DNA of 64,000 nucleotides from PLA3 sp964592235 (GTDB lineage: Bacteria > Planctomycetota > Phycisphaerae > UBA1845 > UTPLA1), in assembly GCA_964592235.1 (NCBI GenBank), contig CAZQCF010000019.1, positions 7,154-71,153 of the forward strand, given 5' to 3'. The stretch's first letter is position 1. The number at the start of each line of letters is the position of its first letter. Below, piece by piece: positions 24,597 to 32,796 of this stretch. The position numbers and the translations under genes were made by a program. The notes under the pieces are model-generated. The model made no database searches. It was not told where the DNA came from and saw nothing but the letters and a program-made list of their open reading frames with translations.

Positions 24597-27455
24597 ATGA
24601 ATCTGCGCAAACTCGCCGCGTTCGTGACCTGTTGTACCTTCGGAATGGGCGCGACCTTTGTCGCCGCCGCCCCGACCCTCGACGCGCTGAAAGCCGAGGC
24701 CGAGATGAGCAAGTTCGAGGCCAAGGCGCGTTTGGAAGTCGACCGCCCCGGCGTCGCGTTCTACGAGATAGAGCAAAAGGTCACCACGGCCTACGGCGTC
24801 GCCATGAGCGAGGGCGCCGATGCCTTCCAATCGGCTGACCAGTTTGTGAACCGCTACGCGGGCCTTTTCGGCGTGGAGGCAGAGACGATTGTCGCCAAGA
24901 GCCTGGAAGCGGGCGGCCCGACGTTTGTGCCGCTGATGTACGACAAGGACACCGATACGTACAAATTCACGCTCGTGACTTACGAACAGCAGCGTGACGG
25001 TGTCCCGGTATTTCATAGCGATTTCCGCGTGCTGGTGCGCAATGAGCCGGGCTACCCGGTTGTGCTGGCGCGATCGAGCATGCACCCGCTCGGCGATTTC
25101 GCCGTCCAGCGCGCGGGTGTCAATCCCGACCTGGCGCGTGAGTCGGCGAAACAAAAGTCGGCGCGGCTCACTAGGTTCAGCGACATGGAAGAAGTGATCT
25201 TCGCCGGCGCGGAAGAGCGCGACGCTGTGCCGACGCTGGCTTACAAGTTTACGGCCGAGAGCGACGATCCGTTCAGCCCGCAGGGGTACGAACGGCGCCT
25301 TTTCGTGGCGGACGCGATGACCGGCGAGATTCTTTACGAGGAGGACTGGGTCATCACTGAAGATGTCTCCGGCCAGGTGCAGGGCATCGCCACGGATGTC
25401 CCCGGCGCCGACATTTGTCAGCCGGAGAATCCGCAAGGCCTGCCCTATGCCCGCGTGAACATCACACCCGGCGGCGCGAACGTGTACGCCGACGCGAACG
25501 GCAACTTCACGATTCCCAACGGCGGCGTCACGCCCGTCACCGTCGAGTCCGGCGTGCGCGGTCGCCGGTTTATCGTCACCGATCAGGCCGCCTCGACGCC
25601 GATCCTGACCACCAATGTCACGCCTCCCGGCCCGGCTGATTTCATGCACAACGCCGCCAATACCAATGAGTTCACTCGCGCCTCGGTCAATGCCTATTTG
25701 CAGGCCAACGTCGTGCGCGACATGGTGCTCTCCTACAACCCCGCCTATCCCACGATCGCCAACCAGGTCGATTTCCCGATCAATACCAATATCAACACGA
25801 CTTGCAACGCGTTCTATAGCCCGCTCACGTCGATCAATTTCTACCGATCAGGCGGCGGATGCACGAATACCGCCAACGGCGACATCGTCCACCACGAGTA
25901 TGGCCACCACGTCGTGCAGGTCGCCGGCAGCGGACAAGGCGCCTACGGCGAAGGCATGGGCGACTGCATGGGCGTTCTCATCACCGATCAGCCCGCACTG
26001 GGCATCGGCTTCCAGAATAACTGCTCAACCGGACTTCGAAACGCCAACAACAACTGCAACTACCAGACCACCGGCTGCTCAAGCTGCGGCAGCGCCATTC
26101 ACACCTGCGGCCAGCTCATCTCCGGTTGCGTCTGGAACACGCGTAACGAACTGGCGATCACCAACCCCGGCACCTATCGCGACATCATCGGTTCCCTCAC
26201 GATCAATAGCGTCCCGCTGCATACAGGGACGGGTATCACGCCACAGATCACCATCGACTTCCTCACGCTCGACGACAACGACGCGAATCTGAACAACGGC
26301 ACGCCGCACTACAACGAAATCGCTGCCGGCTTCGGCTCGCACAACATGCCCGCGCCGGCGCTGCCGGCACTCTTATTCAATTATCCGAACGGCCGGCCAA
26401 GCCTTGTTCCGCCGAATGCGCCGTTCGTGGTGGATGTTGTGGCGCAACCGCTCACCGGCACACCCCAACCGGGCACCGGCCAGCTCTTCTACCGAATCGG
26501 CAACAGCGGCCCGTTCACCCAGGTCGCCATGACCCAGCACGCGCCCAATGAGTACGACGCGACGCTGCCAGCTACGCCCTGCCCGCAACTGATTCAGTAC
26601 TATGTCTCGGCGCAGTCCACGACGCTGCAAACCGTCACCGACCCGCCCAACGCCCCGACCGGCGTCTTCAGTGTCACGTCGGCGTCATCTTCCCAGAGCG
26701 TCGTCGCTTACAACTTTGAGACCAACCCCGGCTGGACGGTCTCCTCCACCGCTACCGACGGCCAGTGGGACACCAACCCCGGAATCCCCGTCAATTGCAA
26801 TCGCGGCGATCCCCAGGCCGACTTCGACGGCTCCAGCCGCTGCTGGCTGACCGACAACAGCGCGGCGTCCGCCTGCAATTCCGACGTGGACGGCGGCGCA
26901 ACCACGCTCACGTCGCAGAACTTCGATTTGAGCGCGCTGTCCAGTCCGGTCGTCCGCTACGCCCGCTGGTATTCCAATCACACGGGCGGCGCGCCGCAGG
27001 CCGATACCTTCAACGTCGAAATCTCCGACAACGGCGGCGGCACGTGGAGTACGCTTGAAATCGTCGGTCCGTCCACCGCGTCGCCCAATCCCGAAGTCAC
27101 GGGCGGCTGGTTCCTCAAGGAGTTCCGACTCGCCGATCTCGCGGGTTTCAACGAAGCCACGACCCAGTTCCGCATTCGGTTTATCGCATCCGACACCGGA
27201 ACCGGCAGCGTCGTCGAAGCTGCCATCGATGCTTTCGCGATTGATGACTTCGTGTGCACCGTCCCCTGCGGCGCGGCCACCGGCGATATCAACGGCGACA
27301 CATTCATCGACGGCCAGGACGTTTCGGCATTCACGACCGCCCTGCTCGGTTCTCCTTCGCCCGCCGAAATCTGCGCCGGCGACTTTAACACCAGCAGCGA
27401 CCTCGACACCGGTGACATCGACGACTTTGTCAACGCCTTGTTGACCCAGCCGTGA
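24597..27455 (+). CDS. Secreted M36/M4-like metalloprotease with dockerin-type C-terminus
   Basis: Large exported zinc protease. Signal peptide MNLRKLAAFVTCCTFGMGATFVAAA; then an FTP/PepSY-type propeptide region (YGVAMSEGADAFQSADQFVNRY, AFYEIEQKVTTAY). The catalytic motif is IVHHEYGHHVV (HExxH), with EGMGD ~20 residues later providing the third ligand as in fungalysin-like peptidases. A Cys-rich segment (NNCNYQTTGCSSCGSAIHTC) follows. After a beta-sandwich region comes a dockerin-like Ca-binding repeat pair (GDINGDTFIDGQDVSAF and GDFNTSSDLDTGDIDDF). The ATG at 24597 has GGAG 9 nt upstream; a GTG at 24516 would precede the signal peptide. Probably cell-surface or secreted. Confidence 0.87.
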   Translation: MNLRKLAAFVTCCTFGMGATFVAAAPTLDALKAEAEMSKFEAKARLEVDRPGVAFYEIEQKVTTAYGVAMSEGADAFQSADQFVNRYAGLFGVEAETIVAKSLEAGGPTFVPLMYDKDTDTYKFTLVTYEQQRDGVPVFHSDFRVLVRNEPGYPVVLARSSMHPLGDFAVQRAGVNPDLARESAKQKSARLTRFSDMEEVIFAGAEERDAVPTLAYKFTAESDDPFSPQGYERRLFVADAMTGEILYEEDWVITEDVSGQVQGIATDVPGADICQPENPQGLPYARVNITPGGANVYADANGNFTIPNGGVTPVTVESGVRGRRFIVTDQAASTPILTTNVTPPGPADFMHNAANTNEFTRASVNAYLQANVVRDMVLSYNPAYPTIANQVDFPINTNINTTCNAFYSPLTSINFYRSGGGCTNTANGDIVHHEYGHHVVQVAGSGQGAYGEGMGDCMGVLITDQPALGIGFQNNCSTGLRNANNNCNYQTTGCSSCGSAIHTCGQLISGCVWNTRNELAITNPGTYRDIIGSLTINSVPLHTGTGITPQITIDFLTLDDNDANLNNGTPHYNEIAAGFGSHNMPAPALPALLFNYPNGRPSLVPPNAPFVVDVVAQPLTGTPQPGTGQLFYRIGNSGPFTQVAMTQHAPNEYDATLPATPCPQLIQYYVSAQSTTLQTVTDPPNAPTGVFSVTSASSSQSVVAYNFETNPGWTVSSTATDGQWDTNPGIPVNCNRGDPQADFDGSSRCWLTDNSAASACNSDVDGGATTLTSQNFDLSALSSPVVRYARWYSNHTGGAPQADTFNVEISDNGGGTWSTLEIVGPSTASPNPEVTGGWFLKEFRLADLAGFNEATTQFRIRFIASDTGTGSVVEAAIDAFAIDDFVCTVPCGAATGDINGDTFIDGQDVSAFTTALLGSPSPAEICAGDFNTSSDLDTGDIDDFVNALLTQP

Positions 27456-27517
27456 CGCCACGGAGCGTATCGAGGTGGTCGTGTACGACGCTTAAGAAGT
27501 TGGACGGCGTTATGACA

Positions 27518-27724
27518 CCCTCTCCCTTCCAGGGAGAGGGCCGGGGTAAGGGTGCCGTTGCTTCCCGCCATGGCGGGTCTTCGACCGGCAGTGGCGAAGG
27601 GGCGAAAGCGTTTCGCGCGATCAACCACTGCTTGAAGCAGTGGCACACGCGCGTGTGCGGCCGGCACGCACTTTCCCTTCGTGGTCGCGGCTCGGGCTGA
27701 TTCCACCGCATAACTGCGGCGGCT
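27518..27724. repeat. ~207-bp composite repeat (copy 1)
   Basis: Contains in order: hairpin CCCTCTCCCT-TCC-AGGGAGAGGG, GCCGGGGTAAGGGTGCC, a diverged segment, GGCGAAAGCG..TCGCGCGATCAA, the palindrome CCACTGCTT-G-AAGCAGTGG, CACACGCGCGTGTG, GGTCGCGGCTCGG and the CCACCGCA/TGCGGCGG palindrome. An inverted copy lies at 38656-38863. Spacer 27456-27905 contains no gene. Confidence 0.9.
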
Positions 27725-27735
27725 TGGACCTGCGT

Positions 27736-27848
27736 CAACCCGCTCCCTCACCCTTGACATCACTTCGTAGCGTCAGGGGCAGGCGGTCGCGGCTCTGAAT
27801 GGGCGCGACGCAACGACACGGTTCGATTCCGCCGCATGACTGCGGCGG
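27736..27848. repeat. Two further dispersed repeats (GCTCCC...GGTCGCGGCTC and CCGCCGCA palindrome)
   Basis: 27736-27795 matches the repeat found inside the methyltransferase gene at 20306-20369. The palindrome CCGCCGCA-TGAC-TGCGGCGG occupies 27829-27848. Together with the composite repeat they form a 330-bp island between two genes. Confidence 0.85.
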
Positions 27849-27905
27849 CTCGGACCTGTGTCGAGCGGATTGGTCTCGACGCGGATAAGTTGGATCTGGC
27901 AAGCA

Positions 27906-29384
27906 TCAACTACGCTGTCGGAGCTTGTGCAACAAGATTCCCGTCTGCATGCCGCACAGGACCAGTCCCCAGCAGAACAGGCCGCCGTCGAGGAGCCTCT
28001 CCGCGGCATCGTCGCCGATGAGGCCTTCGCTGCCGACGACAAGCAGGAAAAGCTGCACGACAAGGCCGCCGACGAACCAGGCCCGGAATCGGTCGGTCCA
28101 ATCGATGGTCACGAGTACGTACCAGACGGCGATGAACACAAGCGGCAGCGTCGTCGCGTGATGCTTCCACGTGCGCTCGCTCATCAGCAGCATGGCGACG
28201 AGGACGACTGCGAATTCCAGCCACAGGGCGGGGTTGGAACGCGTGCGAGTCGCCGGAGAAGAGTGAGACGACCCACCCTCACCCCAACCCTCTCCCTTAG
28301 CGGGAGAGGGCGATTCGATGCAGCCGGAAGTCGCCGTTTGTTTCGCCCGGCAGAGCCACGCCAGCGCGAGAAGGATGCTCAAGGAAATCACGGGGCGCAG
28401 GAGTCGGCCGAGTGAGGTGGCGGGTCGGGCCATGTCTTCCATTCCGGCCTGCAAGGCGCGCTGGGTGGGCATGTGTTCGATGGAGAGAATCCCCGCGTTG
28501 CCGAGGATGCGCAGCAGGGAGCCGTAGAGCGATTGGTTTGCGATCTCGATGGTGGCGAAGCCCTCCAGCGCGTAGGGGCGGGCGAGCATGTCGAACCACG
28601 TGCGCAGCCATTCGATGTTCGTTTCGAATCCGATCGTCAGGCCGGGCAGGAGAAGGAGCAGCACGGCGAGCGCGACGAGCGTCGCCGCGACAACCCGCCA
28701 TTGACGCTTGTAGAGGAAATAGACGAGCAGCAATCCGGGCGTGATTTTTGTCACGATGGCCAGCGCCACAAACACGCCTGCGGCCAGGTCTCGCCCGCGC
28801 ACGAAGCAACCCCACGCCAGCGCCAGCCAGATGAGCATGAACAGATTCAAATTGCCGTGCTGAATGTCGGAGATGACCGGTCGTATCGAGAACGCTGCGG
28901 CGACCAGCAGCACGCCGATGGGCACGGCACGGCCGGTCGTGCGAAAGCCGGTGACGAAGTACACCATCGCGCCGAAGAAACCGACAAGCTTCGCGATGGA
29001 CCATGCGACGCCGGCTCCGAAGTAGCCGAGCTTGGCCAGTGGCGCGGCGGCGAGGAGAACGGGAGTCGGCGTCGGGAACCAGTGGCCGTAACCATAGGGG
29101 TTGGCGGCGTCTTTGCCCTCGAACACAAGTTCCATAGTGGGGAGCCAGCGACCCAGGGCCGTGCGATGGCGTGAGCCTTCGGCGCGGAACAGGCTCGAAT
29201 CGACTTCCTGGATGCGTTTGCAGAACTGGACCGTGGGGACGACCAGGGCAGCCAACAGGCCGATGGCGAGGGCGATTCGCACGTATGGCGTGTCAAGGTA
29301 CTGCCGGTCGAAGCGGCCCAGAAGCGTCTTCTGATAAGGGTCGGTCTGGGGCGGCTGCGGGGCGTATTCAGCAGGTGTCGGCAT
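27906..29384 (-). CDS. GT87/DUF2029-like membrane glycosyltransferase with in-frame repeat
   Basis: Polytopic protein of 492 aa resembling polyprenol-phosphate-mannose-dependent GT87 enzymes: acidic residue after TM1 (RIQEVDSSLF), NPYGYGHWFPTPTPVLLA, QHGNLNLFMLIWLALAWGC (the QxxN motif typical of the family) and KITPGLLLVYFLYKRQW. Hydrophobic segments continue to the C-terminus. Between TM segments near the end, ESPSPAKGEGWGEG is the translation of a dispersed hairpin repeat (28288-28310), here tolerated in a loop. Likely transfers a lipid-linked hexose; acceptor unknown. Confidence 0.8.
   Translation of the reverse strand: MPTPAEYAPQPPQTDPYQKTLLGRFDRQYLDTPYVRIALAIGLLAALVVPTVQFCKRIQEVDSSLFRAEGSRHRTALGRWLPTMELVFEGKDAANPYGYGHWFPTPTPVLLAAAPLAKLGYFGAGVAWSIAKLVGFFGAMVYFVTGFRTTGRAVPIGVLLVAAAFSIRPVISDIQHGNLNLFMLIWLALAWGCFVRGRDLAAGVFVALAIVTKITPGLLLVYFLYKRQWRVVAATLVALAVLLLLLPGLTIGFETNIEWLRTWFDMLARPYALEGFATIEIANQSLYGSLLRILGNAGILSIEHMPTQRALQAGMEDMARPATSLGRLLRPVISLSILLALAWLCRAKQTATSGCIESPSPAKGEGWGEGGSSHSSPATRTRSNPALWLEFAVVLVAMLLMSERTWKHHATTLPLVFIAVWYVLVTIDWTDRFRAWFVGGLVVQLFLLVVGSEGLIGDDAAERLLDGGLFCWGLVLCGMQTGILLHKLRQRS
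28274..28310. repeat. Hairpin repeat inside the GT87-like gene
   Basis: ACCCTCACCCCAACCCT leads into CCCTCTCCC-TTAGC-GGGAGAGGG (28288-28310). The same unit occurs in non-coding DNA at 27511-27540 and about 38829-38863. Confidence 0.85.
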
Positions 29385-29410
29385 AGTGCGAGTTTCCCGG
29401 CGGCGGGGGC

Positions 29411-29448
29411 TTGACAGCCGATCGTCGCCGATGTAGCCTTGGCTACAT
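29411..29448 (+). promoter_or_regulatory. Candidate promoter with an 18-bp palindromic operator
   Basis: TTGACA at 29411-29416 is a perfect -35. A weak -10 (TAGCCT, 29434-29439) follows at 17 bp. Overlapping it is ATGTAGCC-TT-GGCTACAT (29431-29448), with perfect 8-base arms, ending 3 bp before the start codon of the outer-membrane protein gene. A bound regulator here would occlude polymerase or ribosome. Confidence 0.5.
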
Positions 29449-29451
29449 ATT

Positions 29452-30405
29452 ATGGCGACGGATACTTTTCCACGTGCGTTTCAGGCTTTCGGACTTGCCG
29501 CGATGGCAAGCTTCTGCCTCACTGTATGCGCGGCGGCGCAGGATGCAACGGACGGTCCGGGCTCCGCGCCGCCGGCGGAGCAGTCGTCCAGCCGCGAGCA
29601 GGCGGCGCAGCAAGCCGCGACGCCCTCGCGCAATTTCCTCGGGCTGGAAGCCGATCCGTTTGACGGGCCGATTGTGACCGATCGGCCGGATTTCACGGAG
29701 GCGACGGCCGTGATGCCGCGCGGGCGCGTGCAGTTGGAAAGCGGCTACACCTTCACGGCGAACGATGACGATGGCGTGCGGTCGGCGGATCATCTCTTCC
29801 CGGAGTACCTGCTGCGCGTGGGTGTTGTGAAGGATGTCGAACTGCGTTTTGTTTGGCTGGGCATGTCACTGACCGAGAGCATGTTCGGCGAAGTGAACGA
29901 TGCCGGCCGGCGCGTGCGATCAATCGATCATCAGGATGGCGCGACGGACATGTCGGTGGGCACGAAGTTTCATATTGCCGATGCGGACGGACTCATGCCC
30001 GATTTAAGCATGATCGCCGAACTGGGTGTGCCGACGGGAACCGACAACAAGACGGCCGGCGACGTGGAACCTGGCGTCAAGCTGCTGTGGGCGTACGAAC
30101 TGACGGAGCGGCTCTCGCTGGCGGGCAATTTGAACCTCGCCGTGCTGATGAGCGAAAAGGGGCGTTTTGTTCAACCGGCGGCGTCGCTCACATTGGGCTA
30201 CGCGCTGGCGGAAGGCGTCGGGACGTACGTGGAGTACTTCGGGTTGTATCCGAATGACCGCGGGACCGATGCGGCGCACTATGCGAACGGCGGATTTACG
30301 TTCTTAATCACCGACGACGTGCAGCTGGACATTCGCAGCGGCGTCGGACTGAACCACGAGGCCGATGATTTTTTCACGGGCGTGGGATTATCGTTTCGAT
30401 TCTGA
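29452..30405 (+). CDS. Outer-membrane beta-barrel protein (phenol MetA-pathway transporter-like)
   Basis: Predicted outer-membrane protein of the Phenol_MetA_deg type. Signal peptide in the first ~30 residues; linker rich in Gln/Ser/Pro; then FDGPIVTDRPDFTEATAVMPRGRVQLESGYTF, which is the family's start, repeated amphipathic strands, and a final aromatic FSFRF-like terminus (GVGLSFRF), the usual outer-membrane assembly signal. Members take part in uptake of hydrophobic or aromatic compounds, but many have no known substrate. No SD is seen; the ATG is about 12 nt from the predicted transcription start, so the mRNA may be nearly leaderless. Confidence 0.8.
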   Translation: MATDTFPRAFQAFGLAAMASFCLTVCAAAQDATDGPGSAPPAEQSSSREQAAQQAATPSRNFLGLEADPFDGPIVTDRPDFTEATAVMPRGRVQLESGYTFTANDDDGVRSADHLFPEYLLRVGVVKDVELRFVWLGMSLTESMFGEVNDAGRRVRSIDHQDGATDMSVGTKFHIADADGLMPDLSMIAELGVPTGTDNKTAGDVEPGVKLLWAYELTERLSLAGNLNLAVLMSEKGRFVQPAASLTLGYALAEGVGTYVEYFGLYPNDRGTDAAHYANGGFTFLITDDVQLDIRSGVGLNHEADDFFTGVGLSFRF

Positions 30406-30452
30406 CACGAAGCAGGGCGCAGGCCGCCCTTGCCCTACGGGAGAACAAGCAA

Positions 30453-30584
30453 ATGAATTTCGCGCTGGATCTGATCTTTACGTCGTTTCAGGGGATCTTT
30501 GTCAACGTCTTCACGGCGATTTTCCAGGTCCCGCTGGACATCATCACCGCGATCCTGACGGCCATTTTCGTCCCGGCGGCGTGA
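30453..30584 (+). CDS. 43-residue hydrophobic small protein
   Basis: Short frame beginning MNFALDLIFTSFQGIFVNVF, almost wholly hydrophobic or small residues with only two Asp, and ending IFVPAA. Could form one or two membrane helices or an amphipathic surface helix. GGGAGA lies about 8 nt before the ATG. It follows the outer-membrane protein gene by 47 bp and may be co-transcribed. No family recognised; a small-protein partner, leader peptide or toxin are all possible. The SD and composition support a real gene. Confidence 0.55.
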   Translation: MNFALDLIFTSFQGIFVNVFTAIFQVPLDIITAILTAIFVPAA

Positions 30585-30628
30585 GAGCCGCTCGTCTCGT
30601 TTGCGGTTTGTCGCTTTGATCGGCGCGG

Positions 30629-31075
30629 TCAGATGAGTGTTACGTCGTCCCCGATTCGGAACGATCCCGCCTTGATCACGCGGCCATAGACGCCGGCTCG
30701 AACGTCGGGTGTGAGCGCCGCGCGCAGGCCCATGTGCAGCTTGTCCATCAGGCCGCACGGACGCGTCTCGGCAATCACCTGCAATTCCACGTTGCCAAGC
30801 TGAACGCGCCGGCCGATCAGATGCGCGAGCGAGTCCGCCTCCACCAGCACGTTGGCCCGCCGCGTCCACCAGGGCAGGTTCGCGCCGAGTTGATCAGTAA
30901 CGAGCTTCCATTGGCCCGAGGCGAGGAGCGTCACGCCGCGGTCCGGGCTGGACGGCGGATCGCCCGTCAGGCCGCCGTTCTCAACGGCGATTGCATCGGC
31001 GACTTCGTGCATGATGGTCTTGTCGGCGTCCCGAAGGGCGATGGCGAGAATCTTTCCGACAGGTTGATCTGACAT
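30629..31075 (-). CDS. MOSC domain protein
   Basis: MOSC (molybdenum cofactor sulfurase C-terminal) domain, 148 aa, a stand-alone small form. Seen: ENGGLTGDPPSSPDRGVTLL, RRANVLVEADSLAHLIGRRVQLGNVELQVIAETRPCGLMD with the conserved Cys in TRPC, and RAGVYGRVIKAGSFRIGDDV. These domains bind molybdenum-cofactor sulfur or reduce oxidised substrates in larger proteins. Specific partner not visible. Located 57 bp downstream of sucD (possibly in the same operon). Confidence 0.87.
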   Translation of the reverse strand: MSDQPVGKILAIALRDADKTIMHEVADAIAVENGGLTGDPPSSPDRGVTLLASGQWKLVTDQLGANLPWWTRRANVLVEADSLAHLIGRRVQLGNVELQVIAETRPCGLMDKLHMGLRAALTPDVRAGVYGRVIKAGSFRIGDDVTLI

Positions 31076-31132
31076 CTCACATTACTCGATGACAGGGCGT
31101 CGCTCGGCGCTCCTTTGCAATCTCGGCTCGGA

Positions 31133-32026
31133 TCAGGCCAGGCCCAGCGCAGTCGCGGCCACGGCGCCGATGTCGGCCGGTGAATCCGCTACGTGGATTC
31201 CCGCGGCCTTGAGCGCAGCGATCTTGGAATCAGCCGTGCCCTGCCCGCCGGAGATGATCGCGCCGGCATGACCCATACGTCGGCCGGGCGGCGCGGTTCG
31301 ACCGGCGATGAAGGAAATGACGGGCTTCTTCACGTTCTTCTTGATGTAGGCCGCGGCGTTTTCTTCGTCGTTGCCGCCGATCTCGCCGATCATGATGATC
31401 GCGTCGGTGCGGGCGTCTTTTTCAAACAACTCGAGCAGTTCGATGAAGTTCAGGCCCTTGACGGGGTCACCGCCGATGCCGACGCAGGTGGTCTGTGCGA
31501 TGTTGCGCGTCGTGCATTGCCAGACGGCTTCGTAGGTCAGCGTTCCGCTGCGAGAGATCAGGCCGATGGCCTTGCCGCTGTCGCCGGCGGGCTTGTGGAT
31601 GTAGCCGGGCATGATGCCGATCTTGGCCTGACCCGGCGTGATGATCCCGGGGCAGTTGGGGCCGATCAGTCGGGCGCCGCATTCGTCGATGAACTTTCGC
31701 GCGCGAATCATGTCCTGCACCGGGATGCCCTCGGTGATCAGCACGATCAGCTTGACGCCGGCGGCGGCCGCTTCCATGGCGCTATCGGCCGCGCCGGGCG
31801 GCGGGACGAAGATCATTGAGCAGTTCGCGCCGGTCTCGCGCACGGCTTTCTCGACCGTGTCAAAGATCGGCAGGCCGTGCTCGCTCTTGGTGCCGCCCTT
31901 GCCGGGCGTGACGCCGCCGACCATCTTCGTGCCGTATTCAAGGCACTGCTTGGTGTGGAACGCCCCGGCCTTGCCGGTGATGCCGTGCGTGATGACGCGT
32001 GTGTTCTTATCGACCAGGATGCTCAT
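31133..32026 (-). CDS. sucD: Succinate--CoA ligase, alpha subunit
   Basis: TCA-cycle enzyme subunit that binds CoA and carries the phosphorylated His. Seen: VITHGITGKAGAFHTKQCLEYG and GVTPGKGGTKSEHGLPIFDTV (CoA fold), NCPGIITPGQAKIGIMPG, SRSGTLTYEAVWQ, GIGGDPVKGLNFIELLELF and the phospho-His segment GRTAPPGRRMGHAGAI. The start ATG at 32026 gives the standard ~297 aa; a longer frame adds ~32 unrelated residues. The beta-subunit gene sucC, normally adjacent, is not in the window; instead a small zinc protein and ndk lie upstream. Confidence 0.95.
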   Translation of the reverse strand: MSILVDKNTRVITHGITGKAGAFHTKQCLEYGTKMVGGVTPGKGGTKSEHGLPIFDTVEKAVRETGANCSMIFVPPPGAADSAMEAAAAGVKLIVLITEGIPVQDMIRARKFIDECGARLIGPNCPGIITPGQAKIGIMPGYIHKPAGDSGKAIGLISRSGTLTYEAVWQCTTRNIAQTTCVGIGGDPVKGLNFIELLELFEKDARTDAIIMIGEIGGNDEENAAAYIKKNVKKPVISFIAGRTAPPGRRMGHAGAIISGGQGTADSKIAALKAAGIHVADSPADIGAVAATALGLA

Positions 32027-32066
32027 GTCAGATGTCCGGTTTGAAATTCTTGGAAACGCCGCGTGA

Positions 32067-32267
32067 CTATTCTTCAGCCGACTGGCTCTCCGCCGCCGCG
32101 CTCGCTTCCGCAGTCGCACCAATAATCTTCGATTTGACCTCGCCGCCCAGTCCGAGGACCAGTTCCAGGGCCTTGCCGGTGCGTGAGCAGGTCATGTGAA
32201 TCGTCGTTTCCGGCATGTCCAGCACATGTGAATGCTTGCAGGCCGGGCAGGTGAATCGAACTTGCAT
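32067..32267 (-). CDS. Small zinc-ribbon-like protein (66 aa)
   Basis: Begins MQVRFTCPACKHSHVLDMPE with a C-x2-C pair and a further Cys (MTCSRTGKALELVLGLGG), consistent with a half zinc ribbon, and ends in an Ala/Glu/Ser tail. GGAG overlaps the stop of ndk upstream with good spacing, and the gene sits between ndk and sucD in the same direction. Unknown function; an RNA- or protein-binding accessory is plausible. Confidence 0.7.
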   Translation of the reverse strand: MQVRFTCPACKHSHVLDMPETTIHMTCSRTGKALELVLGLGGEVKSKIIGATAEASAAAESQSAEE

Positions 32268-32273
32268 GATGCC

Positions 32274-32744
32274 TTACTCCGGCGCGCCGCCCGAAACGTC
32301 GTAGATCCACTTTTCCGCCGCGCGCTCGTAGGTCAACAGATCCTCTGGTCTGAAGTACAGCCCGATCTCAAACGCCGCCGCTTCCGGCGAGTCCGACCCG
32401 TGGATCAGATTGAAACTGTTCGAGACGCCGAAGTCGCCCCGAATCGTCCCCGGTTCGGCCTTCGAGCCAAAGGTTGCGCCCATCATCTTTCGACTGATCG
32501 TGATGGCGTTCACGCCTTGAAGCACCATCACAATCACCGGGCTGCTGGTGATGTATTGCACCAGTCGCTCGTAGAACGGCTTGCCTTTGTGAACGGCGTA
32601 GTGCTTCTCGGCCAGGTCCTTCGAGACCTTCATCGCCTTCATCGCGGCGACTTGCAGGCCCTTTTCCTCGAAACGTGTGATGATCCGCCCCGCAAGCCCG
32701 CGCTGGATCGCATCGGGTTTGAGGATGATAAGTGTTTTCTCCAC
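32274..32744 (-). CDS. ndk: Nucleoside diphosphate kinase
   Basis: Transfers the gamma-phosphate of ATP to NDPs through a phospho-His. Conserved parts: TLIILKPDAIQRGLAGRII, KPFYERLVQYITSSPVIVMVLQG, GATFGSKAEPGTIRGDFG and the active-site SFNLIHGSDSPEAA with His115. Length 156 aa, slightly longer than the usual ~140 because of the C-terminal ERAAEKWIYDVSGG. GTG start at 32744. First gene of the ndk / zinc protein / sucD cluster. Confidence 0.95.
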   Translation of the reverse strand: MEKTLIILKPDAIQRGLAGRIITRFEEKGLQVAAMKAMKVSKDLAEKHYAVHKGKPFYERLVQYITSSPVIVMVLQGVNAITISRKMMGATFGSKAEPGTIRGDFGVSNSFNLIHGSDSPEAAAFEIGLYFRPEDLLTYERAAEKWIYDVSGGAPE

Positions 32745-32796
32745 CGTGCTTTAACCTCGCTCAATTCGTTTGTGACAACTTTCACGAAGCCGGATT

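Noticed and set aside
24474..25649. Long frame opposite the metalloprotease
   Set aside because: Shadow of a well-supported gene, no domain or SD.
27820..27835. tRNA-like T-loop (GGTTCGATTCC)
   Set aside because: No acceptor stem, anticodon arm or D-arm can be folded around it; the match is chance within repeat DNA.
30453..30584. Type I toxin assignment for the 43-residue protein
   Set aside because: No antisense RNA promoter or paired antitoxin is evident; hydrophobicity alone is not enough.
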